Assembly: GCF_014522205.1 (NCBI RefSeq)
Contig: NZ_CP046884.1
Coordinates: 124,001-188,000 of the forward strand
Direction of reading: 5' to 3'
Origin: Corynebacterium poyangense
Lineage (GTDB): Bacteria > Actinomycetota > Actinomycetes > Mycobacteriales > Mycobacteriaceae
Length of the DNA stretch: 64,000 nucleotides
Part shown: positions 52,327 to 61,689 of the stretch, in pieces
How positions within the stretch are numbered: the stretch's first letter is position 1
How the letters are laid out: the number at the start of each line of letters is the position of its first letter
Notes under the pieces: generated by a model
The model's input: only the letters and a program-made list of their open reading frames with translations
Told to the model about the DNA's origin: nothing
Databases searched by the model: none
Made by a program: the position numbers and the translations under genes

Positions 52327-52944
52327 CTAAAACGAATTATTCGTTGGGTTTCCGGAAGCGCTTCCAGGAGCGCTTCCGGGGGCAGAGTTAGGGTTTGCCT
52401 TAAAGCCCTGGTCGGCGGCATTCCCGGCATTCCCAGCATTCCCGGTTCCTCCCTGAGGGTAGGCGCCACCCAGGCCATTATTCTGCGGGAAATCAGTGTA
52501 AAAACCTTGGTCGTGAGAAGTCTGCTGACCTGCCTGGCCTGAGCTCGGAGCATCCATCCCGGCGTACCACTGCCGGGTAGAGGTAAGAAGCGCTAAAATC
52601 ATCGCGACTAAGCACCCCAGCAAGTACAGCACCATAAGGATCACGCCCAAACCCGATGCGAAGGGGAAGTACAGCTCACTGAATCCTTCCATTGCTGCCC
52701 CGAAGACAAAGAGAAGCATGGTGAACTGAAGAAATGCGACGATGATCGGTGATCCCGGGCTGCGCTGAGAGCCAAGGAAGAATAAAGAAATCGCCGGGAT
52801 GACTGCGTGAACGACGGCAAATAATGGAGCCAAGGAGAAAAAGAGGTACTCCATCCCGCTCAGTATGCAGAAGACCATGACTAATAGACCAAGACCCGAC
52901 AGTCCGGTCAACAGCCATATCAAATTTTTGGCTGGTTTAGGCAT
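52327..52944 (-). CDS. Membrane protein with Gly/Asn/Ser-rich tail; possibly the C-terminal half of a split gene
   Basis: 205 residues. Four hydrophobic segments (about 8-110: NLIWLLTGLSGLGLLVMVFC through VLYLLGCLVAMILALL) are followed by a low-complexity tail with GNAGNAGNA and SAPGSAPGSASG repeats. ATG 52944 has no ribosome site. The same frame is open and protein-like for about 80 codons upstream (PHNQFANQDFYAPTTAQSQ), back to a TAA at 53182-53184. It lies in the same frame as the J-domain-like gene upstream. So this may be the membrane half of a single gene with two compensating frameshifts between. Confidence 0.65.
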   Translation of the reverse strand: MPKPAKNLIWLLTGLSGLGLLVMVFCILSGMEYLFFSLAPLFAVVHAVIPAISLFFLGSQRSPGSPIIVAFLQFTMLLFVFGAAMEGFSELYFPFASGLGVILMVLYLLGCLVAMILALLTSTRQWYAGMDAPSSGQAGQQTSHDQGFYTDFPQNNGLGGAYPQGGTGNAGNAGNAADQGFKANPNSAPGSAPGSASGNPTNNSF

Positions 52945-53298
52945 GGTTTTAGTCTCTGGGAAGAAGGGGAGGGCTGGTTTCTCGCTCGAATTGGATGGGA
53001 ATTGGTGCTGAGATTGAGCTGTCGTCGGAGCATAAAAATCCTGGTTGGCAAATTGATTGTGGGGGACACTCCCCCCTCCCTGAACGCCGTGCGCTGGAGG
53101 GAAGGAAGGCTGGGGGTTCCCGGGTATTGTCCATTCGCCATCCCGGGGGCGGAGAAATTGTGGCTGGGATTTGTCTGGGAGTTATCTGGGAAAGCCGGAC
53201 TGCCCTGCAATGGAGCGGACGGGGATCCGGGAGAACTCTCATTGAGGTCTTCCGGTAAGGCGTGATGTTTTCCGCTATCGTGAGGGGCTGATGAGTCG

Positions 53299-53682
53299 TT
53301 AAGCGGGAAGCCCTGTGTTCTTCCCCTGGTCAGCTGCATCCTCATGATGAGGCCGCGGGCTTGCTCCCACAGTGCCTTCTGCAGGCTGTTGAGCGGTAGG
53401 GAATTGATCGGGGAAAGAACCGGTTTGAGCCAGGCAACGCAATGCATTGATATCTATTGTTTCTGCCTTCTCATCATGCAGCCGGGCGTCGTACTTCTGA
53501 CGGCGCTGCTGGTCTCCCAAAATCGTGAGAGCAGTTTGGAGCTCCTGATACTGCGGAGACCCGAACGGAACATTGTCTTCCTGCATCCGCTGAAGACGTG
53601 CATGAAGCTCTTCCTGCAATTCAGGGGTGCTGGAATCTTCATTGAGCTGCAGAGTTTGATAGAAGTTGTAATGAGTTGCCAC
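53299..53682 (-). CDS. Degenerate J-domain-like protein (N-terminal half of a probable split gene)
   Basis: GTG 53682 with AGGAGG seven bases upstream gives 127 residues. HYNFYQTLQLNEDSSTPELQ then YQELQTALTILGDQQRRQKYDARL is a J-domain-like helical hairpin, but the His-Pro-Asp motif is absent, so it should not stimulate an Hsp70 ATPase in the usual way. The frame stops at 53299. A Pro/Ser/Asn-rich sequence continues in the next frame (FPLNDSSAPHDSGKHHALPE) and returns to the first frame before the membrane segments. This suggests one protein: J-like head, flexible linker, four-helix membrane tail. Confidence 0.65.
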   Translation of the reverse strand: MATHYNFYQTLQLNEDSSTPELQEELHARLQRMQEDNVPFGSPQYQELQTALTILGDQQRRQKYDARLHDEKAETIDINALRCLAQTGSFPDQFPTAQQPAEGTVGASPRPHHEDAADQGKNTGLPA

Positions 53683-53757
53683 GAGCAATCCTCCTAAAGA
53701 CAAATCAAATGTGGTGTATAGGATAGCGCAGGGTATTCGCAGCTTCCTCCGAGTGTT

Positions 53758-54420
53758 GTGGCAGTTTCCCCAGTTAAGCTGTTTTTTGTGATCCCGAAGA
53801 ATCAATGTGCTCCAGCGGCTCGGCCTCAGCCACGAGCTATTCAGTTAGCGCTTCTGGCTTTGTTCACCGCAGCTGTGCTTCCCTTTGTGCTAGCTGCTGT
53901 AGTGCGAGTAGCGGGGGCTTCTCCAGCTCGACATCCGGTGCCGCTTGACCTGGGTAATGATGAGTGGACGGTGTCTGTGCCGACCTCTGTGAGCTGTCTA
54001 TCTAAGGATTCCTCTCAACCGGATGTGCGGACGTGGGAGTGCGGTAGTACCAATGTGACAAGTTCAGTTGCTGAGAATCCAGAGAACTCTGATCGGACGT
54101 TGCGCCGCGCGCTTCGGGCTGCCACAAATCGGAATGTGAGCGAGCCGAGTGTATCGGAGGTTTATTCCAGTGGAAATGTCAGCCTGTTAGCTCCGTCTCA
54201 ATCCGGGGCGGTGGCCATGCAGCTGAAAGTGGAGGCATCGGGGGAATCGGAGGTTAACCGGAGTGAGACTGAAAACCCGGCCAAGGTTTTGAATGTCGTG
54301 CTGTATAAGACGGGGAATCCTGAAGAAATGAAGACATTGGCGGGCGCTATCTGGCAGGCTCTCAGCGGCGCGGCGCCCGATGAATCGGTGAATGATGTTA
54401 TTAATCAAGCTTTTAGTTGA
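53758..54420 (+). CDS. Single-pass membrane protein of unknown function
   Basis: A 220-residue protein. One hydrophobic segment (about 27-53, IQLALLALFTAAVLPFVLAA) is followed by an extracytoplasmic domain with Cys at VSCLS and WECGS, a possible disulphide. No family is recognised. The start at GTG 53758 is uncertain. It is divergent from the J-like gene and may share a 75-base promoter region with it. Confidence 0.65.
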   Translation: MAVSPVKLFFVIPKNQCAPAARPQPRAIQLALLALFTAAVLPFVLAAVVRVAGASPARHPVPLDLGNDEWTVSVPTSVSCLSKDSSQPDVRTWECGSTNVTSSVAENPENSDRTLRRALRAATNRNVSEPSVSEVYSSGNVSLLAPSQSGAVAMQLKVEASGESEVNRSETENPAKVLNVVLYKTGNPEEMKTLAGAIWQALSGAAPDESVNDVINQAFS

Positions 54421-54495
54421 CCCGACGCCCACCGGCGTCCGTAGTTTTCGTGTTCCGTGTTCGTTATTTCTCCCTCACTTTCCCCGAGTACCGTC

Positions 54496-55428
54496 ATGAA
54501 GAGATTCTTATTTTTAGCGATTATCGGCGGCATGGCCGGTGTTTTCTTCCAACTCGGCATGGAGTCATTCCTCACCTGGCAAGCCGTGTTCTTTAGTATC
54601 CCCTTTGCGATCCTACAAATAGGATTGCTGTGGTTGCTATGGCAATGCACCCCATTGAAGAAGGTCGACTACCTGTGGGCTGGCTTGCTTTGGGGTGGCG
54701 GATTAGCCATTGCGCTGGCTCCAGTTTTAGCTAAGCCTATTCAGCAGATAGTGGAAAGCCTTGATTGGCCATTCCTCCTTGCGCCACTAGCTGGGACATG
54801 GCCGGAGGAGTTACTCAAAGCCATGGGCGTTGTCATCATCCTTGGGTGTTGTTCGCGCGGGAAACCGTGGTGGGGGTTAATTATCGGTGCCTCTATTGGG
54901 ATGGGTTTTGAAGCAGTAGAAAATATTTACTACGCAATCCAGGGGGCTTTAGATCATCCAGATGCCGATGCCACCGGTATGGTTTCTACCTGGCTAGGTC
55001 GGATGATTATGGGCCCTTACCTCCATGTATGTTGCACCGCTTTGTCCGGTTGGGGCATTGGGCAGGCTTTCTTCCGGACAGATCTCACTAAGCGCGGCAG
55101 GTGGGCTATCGCCCTAGGGTGGTTCTTTATTGCGTGTGCCATTCACTTCGTCTGGAATTGGGATGGTGGTTCCTTCGCCTCGCTCAGGCTCGTCCTTGAT
55201 GCCGTGGTGATGTACGGCCTTACAGGTTATGTGTTCTTGAGCCAAATTCGGAAGGTATCTCGGCACAGGGTTATCCGGCAAGCTATTGCTCAGCGCCCGG
55301 ATTCCGCCCGCTCATTCTCCGCCCAAACCAGGCCACCAGCACCAGTGTCCCTGGGCTCCTTAACTACTGCTTCCCCTTCCTCATCCATGTCTGAGGTGTC
55401 TAGTGATATATCATCAACATCTTCCTAA
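54496..55428 (+). CDS. PrsW-family intramembrane metalloprotease
   Basis: A 310-residue membrane protein with eight or so hydrophobic segments. [14 protein letters not shown] (Glu-Glu-x2-Lys), [13 protein letters not shown] (Phe-Glu-x2-Glu-Asn) and AIHFVWNW are the conserved PrsW/CAAX-like motifs within the membrane. The C-terminus (about 255-310) is Ser/Pro-rich. ATG 54496 begins the first membrane segment; GTG 54457 in frame is an alternative. The family cleaves membrane-bound anti-sigma factors or related proteins; the target is unknown. Confidence 0.78.
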   Translation: MKRFLFLAIIGGMAGVFFQLGMESFLTWQAVFFSIPFAILQIGLLWLLWQCTPLKKVDYLWAGLLWGGGLAIALAPVLAKPIQQIVESLDWPFLLAPLAGTWPEELLKAMGVVIILGCCSRGKPWWGLIIGASIGMGFEAVENIYYAIQGALDHPDADATGMVSTWLGRMIMGPYLHVCCTALSGWGIGQAFFRTDLTKRGRWAIALGWFFIACAIHFVWNWDGGSFASLRLVLDAVVMYGLTGYVFLSQIRKVSRHRVIRQAIAQRPDSARSFSAQTRPPAPVSLGSLTTASPSSSMSEVSSDISSTSS

Positions 55429-55535
55429 CACCCCCGTTACCCCTGTTCAACGGGTGTCAGTTTGCGAGAAACCCACTTTATAGGGTTTTCTATAGGTTGA
55501 CCGGAAGTGGAAAACCGGAAGAGGTGACCGAACTG
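55429..55535 (+). promoter_or_regulatory. gltB upstream region with hairpin and TATAG-N6-CTATA dyad
   Basis: ACAC-cc-CCGTT...AACGG-GTGT (about 55430-55456) may end the prsW transcript. GAAACCC...GGGTTTTC and TATAG-GGTTTT-CTATA (55479-55494) form overlapping dyads. The latter recalls AmtR half-sites (CTATAG) known at nitrogen genes in Corynebacterium, though with the halves in outward order. Nitrogen control is therefore only a suggestion. Confidence 0.4.
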
Positions 55536-58500
55536 ATGACTCGCAGCGTCCGCACTGGGCTTTATGACCCGCGTTATGAAAGTGATGCGTGTGGCGTCGC
55601 TTTTGTGGCAGACATCCACGGCCGACCTTCTCGACGCATTGTCGACCAAGGTATCCAGGCCTTAATCAATATTGACCACCGTGGCGCCGCTGGAGCAGAA
55701 CCCACCACTGGTGATGGCGCCGGTATCTTACTCCAAATCCCGGATTCTTTTTATCGTCAGCACCTGGATTTACCTCCTGCTGGTTCTTATGCCACCGGTA
55801 TAGCTTTCTTGCCGCGTCGACGCATGGCCATGCTTGACGCCCGCCGCCAATTTGAAGACATCGTCAAAGAAGAAGGAGCAGAGATCCTCGGTTGGCGTGA
55901 GGTGCCTGTTGACCCTTCCGGACTGGGCTCCATGGCCCGCGACGCTATGCCTACTTTTGCTCAGGTGTTCTTAAGCGCCCCCGGCAAAAGCGGCATTGAC
56001 CTGGACCGGGTAATGTTTTTTATCCGCAAGCGTTGTTCTCATGAGCTGGGTTATACCGATGGGGAACCCACCATCTATTTCCCTTCCCTATCTTCTCGAA
56101 CCATTGTCTATAAGGGGATGCTCACCACCCCGCAGTTGGCGGAATTCTACAAAGATCTCACACACCCGGACTTCACCTCTGCCATAGCTTTGGTGCACTC
56201 TCGTTTTTCCACCAACACGTTCCCATCATGGCCCCTTGCTCATCCTTATCGCCTCGTTGCACACAACGGTGAAATCAATACCGTCAAGGGAAATGAAAAC
56301 TGGATGCGTGCTCGCGAAGGGGTCATGCGTTCTGAGCAATTGGGTTCTTTGGACCGAGTCCTTCCCATCTGCGATCCTCATGGCAGTGATACCGCGCGTT
56401 TTGATGAAGCCCTTGAGTTGCTTCATTTAGGTGGGCGTTCGCTCCCCCACGCCATAGCAATGATGGTGCCTCAGGCATGGGAGCATAACCCTGCTATAGA
56501 TAATGAGTTACGGGATTTCTATGAATACCACTCTTGTTTCATGGAGCCCTGGGACGGGCCAGCGGCAATCGCTTTTACCGACGGAACCCTCATCGGTGCA
56601 ATACTAGACCGCAACGGGCTGCGGCCCGGTCGGGTGTGGATCACAGATGAAGGTACCGTGGTCATGGCTTCAGAAGCCGGGGTACTGGATGTTGATCCCG
56701 CTCATGTAGTGAAAAGAACTCGGGTTCAACCAGGGAAGATGTTCTTGGTAGATACCGCCCAGGGCCGCATCATCCCCGACGCGGAAATCAAGCGGGAGTT
56801 AGCTCAGTCCCAACCTTATGGCCAGTGGATTAGAGAAAACTTTGTGCCGCTCGATGGGTTACCCCAAACTCGTTATCACTGGATGCCACATGAGCGAGCA
56901 GTCTTACGCCAACGAGTCTTCGGCGTCACGGAAGAAGACGTCGACCTTATTATCCGACCCATGGCTTTAGACGGAGCCGAGGCCATTGGCTCGATGGGGT
57001 CAGATACGCCCATTGCGGCGTTGTCGCAGCGTCCCCGGATGTTGTTTGATTTCTTCTCTCAACGGTTTGCCCAGGTCACTAACCCGCCGCTGGATTCAAT
57101 CAGGGAAAAACCAGTGACCAGTATGTTTACCTTATTAGGGGCACAGTCCGACGTCCTTAACCCGACGGCTGAGGCGGCTCGGAGAATCCGACTGGACTCT
57201 CCGGTGATTGATAATCACGCTCTCGCGACGTTGATCCACGCTAATGACCAAGAAGAGTGGGGATCATTCTCCGCCAAGGTGATCAATGGGCTCTACCCGG
57301 TGGCCCACCATGGTGCGGGAATGAAAGATGCCATTGCCAGGGTCCGGCGGGAAGTATCCCAAGCTATTGCCGAAGGCCACAGCCTCATTGTGATTTCTGA
57401 TCGCGAGTCTGATGAGCGTTTTGCCCCCATCCCCTCGCTGCTTCTCACCTCAGCGGTCCACCAACATTTGGTGGCTGAGCGTACTCGTACCCGCGCGTCC
57501 CTGATTATTGAGGCCGGGGATGCTCGTGAGGTTCATCATCTGGCCATGCTCATTAGTTTCGGCGCGGACGCCATCAACCCATATATGGCCTTTGAAACCA
57601 TTGATGAGCTGCGGATGAAGGGTCAGCTCGGAGATTTAAGCCTGGATGAGGCGTGTTCCAATTACGTCTCCGCGGCCACCAGTGGCGTGTTGAAGGTGAT
57701 GTCCAAGATGGGTATTGCTACGGTCGCCAGTTACCGAGGCGCCCAGCTCGCCGACGTCACAGGCTTGCATCAACAGCTTCTGGATGACTATTTCGGCGGC
57801 GTGAATTCCCCGATTAGCGGGGTAGGGTTGGCCGAAATCGCTGAGGATGTGGAGGCCCGCCACCGCAGCGCTTTCCTACCACGTCCGGAAGAAAACGCTC
57901 ACCGAGAGTTGGATTTAGGTGGAGAATATAAGTGGCGCCGGGAGGGGGAGTACCACCTCTTTAACCCGGAGACTATTTTCCGTCTCCAACATGCCACCCG
58001 TACCGGCCAATACGCCGTGTTCCGGGATTACACCCGCGCCGTGGATGATCAGTCTAAACGTCTTGCCACTCTCCGCGGCTTATTTGAACTTACCCCAGAT
58101 CGTGATCCCGTCCCCCTTGACGAAGTAGAGCCGGTTAGCGAGATCGTGAAACGTTTCTCCACCGGAGCTATGAGCTATGGCTCAATCTCGGCTGAAGCCC
58201 ACGAGGTCCTTGCTATTGCCATGAACCGACTGGGAGGCATGTCGAACTCCGGCGAGGGCGGCGAAGACGCGCAACGCTTCACCCCGGAAGCCAACGGGGA
58301 CTGGCGACGCTCAGCTATCAAGCAGGTCGCCTCTGGGCGGTTTGGTGTTACCAGTCATTACCTCAACAACTGCACGGATATTCAAATCAAGATGGCTCAG
58401 GGTGCTAAGCCTGGGGAGGGCGGACAGCTACCGCCTAATAAGGTGTATCCGTGGATTGCTGAGGTGCGGATTACCACGCCTGGGGTAGGACTAATTTCAC

Positions 58501-60104
58501 CACCGCCGCACCATGATATTTATTCCATCGAGGATCTAGCGCAGCTCATTTATGACCTGAAAAACGCTAATCCTGAGGCACGTATTCACGTCAAACTGGT
58601 GGCTGAACAAGGGGTTGGAACTGTTGCTGCCGGGGTGTCAAAAGCTCATGCGGATGTAGTGTTAATTTCTGGTCATGATGGAGGCACCGGAGCATCCCCG
58701 CTGACCTCCCTCAAACATGCTGGTGGCCCGTGGGAGTTAGGCCTTGCTGAAACCCAGCAAACCCTGCTTCTTAATGGGCTGCGGGACCGGATCCGAGTGC
58801 AATGCGATGGCCAGCTCAAAACTGGCCGCGACGTCATTATCGCTGCCCTTCTCGGGGCGGAGGAATTCGGGTTCGCCACGGCACCGCTGGTGGTAGAAGG
58901 CTGCATCATGATGCGGGTATGTCACTTGGATACCTGCCCGGTTGGTATCGCCACCCAAAATCCTGACCTGCGTCGACGCTTTAATGGTCGGGCTGACCAC
59001 GTGGTGAATTTCTTTACTTTCATCGCTGAGGAAGTTCGCGAATATCTGGCTCAGCTCGGGTTCCGGAGTATTGATGAGGCAGTCGGGCAATGCCAGGTGC
59101 TAGGCATGACGAAAGAATTAGAGCACCACGCCCGGGCTGCCAAATTGGATTTGAGCCCTATATTCCACCGTCCGGAGACCCGCTTCCCGGCTCAGGCGTC
59201 GCGCTGTACCAAGGAGCAAAAGCACGGTTTGGAGTTCGCGCTGGATCACCAGATCATCGCGGATACTCAGCTGACTATCGATGCTGCCGCAGCCGCGAGC
59301 TCCAAGAATGCTCCAGCGTGGATGTCGGCGGGGCAGGCCCCCACTGTTAATCTCAGCTATCCCATCAGTAACGTCAACCGTTCGGTGGGCACCATGACTG
59401 GTTCGCGGATTACCCGGGCCGCGGGTGCCGAGGGGCTACCTGATGGCAGCATTAACCTCACCTTCCAAGGTTCTGCTGGCAACTCCTTTGGGGCGTTTAT
59501 CCCAGCCGGCATGACCATGACGTTGGTTGGAGACGCTAATGACTTCCTCGGGAAGGGGCTATCTGGCGGGCGCATTGTAGTTCGACCTAACCCCGAAGCC
59601 CCAGCGCAAATTCATAACCTCCCCGATATCATCGCCGGCAACGTCGTTGGATTCGGGGCGACGAGCGGGGAAATCTTCCTCCGCGGCGTTGTGGGTGAAC
59701 GCTTCTGTGTTCGCAACTCTGGCGCCACCGTGGTTGCCGAGGGTATTGGCAACCACGGATGCGAATACATGACCGGTGGACGAGTTGTGATTCTCGGTGA
59801 AATCGGAGAGAACTTCGCTGCCGGAATGTCCGGTGGCATCGCCTATATTCCAGCTGAGCTGGATGTGGACAGATTGGTAAATCCAGGCCTGGTGGACGTC
59901 GAAGCAATATCCGAGGAAGAGGAGCAGTGGCTAGCTGACATTATTGAGCGGCACCGCACCCTGACGGAATCCACGACGCCCTACCAGGCGAAAGATCTGG
60001 TGCGGGTAATGCCGCGCGACTACAAGCGAGTATTAGAGGTGATGGCTCGCGCCGAAGAATCGGGTGAGGACGTCAACGCTGCGATCATGGAGGCTGCGAA
60101 ATAA
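55536..60104 (+). CDS. gltB: Glutamate synthase (NADPH) large subunit
   Basis: About 1522 residues, normal for GltB. Cys19 in SDACGVAF is the N-terminal glutaminase nucleophile after a short propeptide. The central and FMN domains include [25 protein letters not shown] and [34 protein letters not shown] carries the three cysteines of the 3Fe-4S cluster. The C-terminal beta-helix ([20 protein letters not shown]) is complete. ATG 55536 is preferred to TTG 55497 because GGAAGAGG lies upstream of it. It makes two glutamates from glutamine and 2-oxoglutarate with GltD. Confidence 0.95.
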   Translation: MTRSVRTGLYDPRYESDACGVAFVADIHGRPSRRIVDQGIQALINIDHRGAAGAEPTTGDGAGILLQIPDSFYRQHLDLPPAGSYATGIAFLPRRRMAMLDARRQFEDIVKEEGAEILGWREVPVDPSGLGSMARDAMPTFAQVFLSAPGKSGIDLDRVMFFIRKRCSHELGYTDGEPTIYFPSLSSRTIVYKGMLTTPQLAEFYKDLTHPDFTSAIALVHSRFSTNTFPSWPLAHPYRLVAHNGEINTVKGNENWMRAREGVMRSEQLGSLDRVLPICDPHGSDTARFDEALELLHLGGRSLPHAIAMMVPQAWEHNPAIDNELRDFYEYHSCFMEPWDGPAAIAFTDGTLIGAILDRNGLRPGRVWITDEGTVVMASEAGVLDVDPAHVVKRTRVQPGKMFLVDTAQGRIIPDAEIKRELAQSQPYGQWIRENFVPLDGLPQTRYHWMPHERAVLRQRVFGVTEEDVDLIIRPMALDGAEAIGSMGSDTPIAALSQRPRMLFDFFSQRFAQVTNPPLDSIREKPVTSMFTLLGAQSDVLNPTAEAARRIRLDSPVIDNHALATLIHANDQEEWGSFSAKVINGLYPVAHHGAGMKDAIARVRREVSQAIAEGHSLIVISDRESDERFAPIPSLLLTSAVHQHLVAERTRTRASLIIEAGDAREVHHLAMLISFGADAINPYMAFETIDELRMKGQLGDLSLDEACSNYVSAATSGVLKVMSKMGIATVASYRGAQLADVTGLHQQLLDDYFGGVNSPISGVGLAEIAEDVEARHRSAFLPRPEENAHRELDLGGEYKWRREGEYHLFNPETIFRLQHATRTGQYAVFRDYTRAVDDQSKRLATLRGLFELTPDRDPVPLDEVEPVSEIVKRFSTGAMSYGSISAEAHEVLAIAMNRLGGMSNSGEGGEDAQRFTPEANGDWRRSAIKQVASGRFGVTSHYLNNCTDIQIKMAQGAKPGEGGQLPPNKVYPWIAEVRITTPGVGLISPPPHHDIYSIEDLAQLIYDLKNANPEARIHVKLVAEQGVGTVAAGVSKAHADVVLISGHDGGTGASPLTSLKHAGGPWELGLAETQQTLLLNGLRDRIRVQCDGQLKTGRDVIIAALLGAEEFGFATAPLVVEGCIMMRVCHLDTCPVGIATQNPDLRRRFNGRADHVVNFFTFIAEEVREYLAQLGFRSIDEAVGQCQVLGMTKELEHHARAAKLDLSPIFHRPETRFPAQASRCTKEQKHGLEFALDHQIIADTQLTIDAAAAASSKNAPAWMSAGQAPTVNLSYPISNVNRSVGTMTGSRITRAAGAEGLPDGSINLTFQGSAGNSFGAFIPAGMTMTLVGDANDFLGKGLSGGRIVVRPNPEAPAQIHNLPDIIAGNVVGFGATSGEIFLRGVVGERFCVRNSGATVVAEGIGNHGCEYMTGGRVVILGEIGENFAAGMSGGIAYIPAELDVDRLVNPGLVDVEAISEEEEQWLADIIERHRTLTESTTPYQAKDLVRVMPRDYKRVLEVMARAEESGEDVNAAIMEAAK

Positions 60105-61639
60105 TGGCTGACCCAAGAGGATTTTTACAGCACCCGCGACGGGAGCCGGAGCATCGGCCCGTGCCCTTAAGACTCATGGACTGGAAAGAGGTCTATGAAC
60201 CATCGTCGCCAGAACAGATCCAAGAACAAGCAACTCGGTGTATGGATTGCGGTGTACCGTTTTGCCATCAGGGTTGCCCGCTCGGAAATATCATTCCGGA
60301 ATGGAATGACCTGGTCCGGCAGGATCGCTGGCGGGAGGCTTTTGATCGCTTGCACGCTACCAATAATTTCCCGGACTTTACCGGTAGGCTCTGCCCAGCG
60401 CCCTGCGAAGGTGCATGTGTCTTAGCTATTAATAGTGATGCGGTAGCTATTAAAAACGTTGAGCAAGCCATTGCGGATTATGGCTTTGATCAGGATTGGG
60501 TTCAACCTATTAGCCCTAGTTTCGACACTGGCCAAAAGGTCGCTGTGGTTGGTTCTGGTCCGGCAGGGTTGGCAGCGGCTCAACAATTAACCCGAGCCGG
60601 ACATAAGGTCACGGTGTATGAGCGGGATGACCGGTTCGGCGGGTTGATGCGCTATGGGGTTCCGGAATACAAGATGGAAAAGCGTCATATTGATCGACGT
60701 CTTGAACAAATGGAACAAGAGGGAACTGAGTTTCGACCCAACACTGCTCCCACCGCTCGAGACCTCCGGGCTTTTGATGTGGTAGTGCTTGCTACCGGGA
60801 CTCCAGTTCCTCGTGATCTTCCTGTTGAGGGTAGAGAGCTAGAGGGCGTCTACTTCGCGATGGAGTATCTCACTGAGCAAAACCGCGTGTGCGAAGGTGA
60901 TGCAGAAGAACCGACGATCACCGCTAAGGGCAAGAAAGTAGTGATTATTGGTGGTGGTGACACCGGTACAGATTGCTTTGGCACCGCGCTGCGTCAGGGT
61001 GCTGCCAGTGTCACCCAGCTTGATATCCGCCCCCGAGCGCCACGAACCCGCGCGGCGTCTACCCCCTGGCCTATGTATCCGCTGGTTCACCGAGTCGCTA
61101 CGGCCCACGAAGAAGGCGAATATGTGGTGACTGGTTCTGAGGTTGAAGCAGAGATCCCCGGAATCACTCTCCGACATAGCGGACAGTCCCTTGGTGAGCG
61201 GATCTACAACGCCAACACGGTCTCTTTCTTCGGGGACCAAGGTCGCGTGACAGGACTGTGCGGCAATGAGGTCAAAGTAGTTGATGGTCGCCGCGTTCCC
61301 ATGGAAGACACCGATTTTGAAATCGACGCCGACCTGGTGCTCATCGCCCTCGGCTTCACCGGTGCTGAACGTGGAGGCCTCATCCACGAGTTAGGTGTGA
61401 AGTTCGACGAACGCGGTCGCATGATGCGCGATGACCACTACCGCGCCAGCATCTCTCCCCGCTTCCCCGGCTTCGACACTCCCGTCTACGTGGCCGGCGA
61501 TAACGGGCGCGGACAGTCCCTCATCGTGTGGGCCATAGCAGAAGGACGAGCCTGCGCCGCCGCCGTGGATGCTGACCTGATGGGAGAAACAGCCTTACCG
61601 GCTAATCTCAGCCCATCCTCCCAGCCGCTCGGCGCCTAA
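60104..61639 (+). CDS. gltD: Glutamate synthase (NADPH) small subunit
   Basis: 511 residues. The N-terminal cysteines 46, 49, 54 and 58 (CMDCGVPFCHQGCPLG) and CPAPCEGACV bind 4Fe-4S clusters. VVGSGPAGLAAAQ (about 147-159) is the FAD loop and VIIGGGDTGTDC (about 283-294) the NADPH loop. It passes electrons from NADPH to GltB. Its ATG overlaps the gltB stop by one base (TAATG), so the two are translationally coupled. A strong terminator follows. Confidence 0.95.
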   Translation: MADPRGFLQHPRREPEHRPVPLRLMDWKEVYEPSSPEQIQEQATRCMDCGVPFCHQGCPLGNIIPEWNDLVRQDRWREAFDRLHATNNFPDFTGRLCPAPCEGACVLAINSDAVAIKNVEQAIADYGFDQDWVQPISPSFDTGQKVAVVGSGPAGLAAAQQLTRAGHKVTVYERDDRFGGLMRYGVPEYKMEKRHIDRRLEQMEQEGTEFRPNTAPTARDLRAFDVVVLATGTPVPRDLPVEGRELEGVYFAMEYLTEQNRVCEGDAEEPTITAKGKKVVIIGGGDTGTDCFGTALRQGAASVTQLDIRPRAPRTRAASTPWPMYPLVHRVATAHEEGEYVVTGSEVEAEIPGITLRHSGQSLGERIYNANTVSFFGDQGRVTGLCGNEVKVVDGRRVPMEDTDFEIDADLVLIALGFTGAERGGLIHELGVKFDERGRMMRDDHYRASISPRFPGFDTPVYVAGDNGRGQSLIVWAIAEGRACAAAVDADLMGETALPANLSPSSQPLGA

Positions 61640-61654
61640 CTACCGCATAATGCT

Positions 61655-61689
61655 GCGGGCATCTCCCTCCGGGGGATGCCCGCTTTTTT
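61655..61689 (+). terminator. Intrinsic terminator of gltBD
   Basis: GCGGGCATC (61655-61663) pairs with GATGCCCGC (61675-61683), extended by C-G pairs inside, with T6 at 61684-61689. The T-run overlaps the stop codon of the convergent emb gene. No T-run follows on the minus strand, so it probably works in the plus direction only. Confidence 0.88.

Noticed and set aside
52920..53447. Open frame covering the linker region as a free-standing 175-residue gene
   Set aside because: Its ends are not protein-like; only the middle reads sensibly. It is better explained as the shifted middle of the J-like/membrane gene.
60839..61387. 182-residue minus-strand open frame inside gltD
   Set aside because: Shadow frame antisense to a motif-rich gltD region; no independent evidence.
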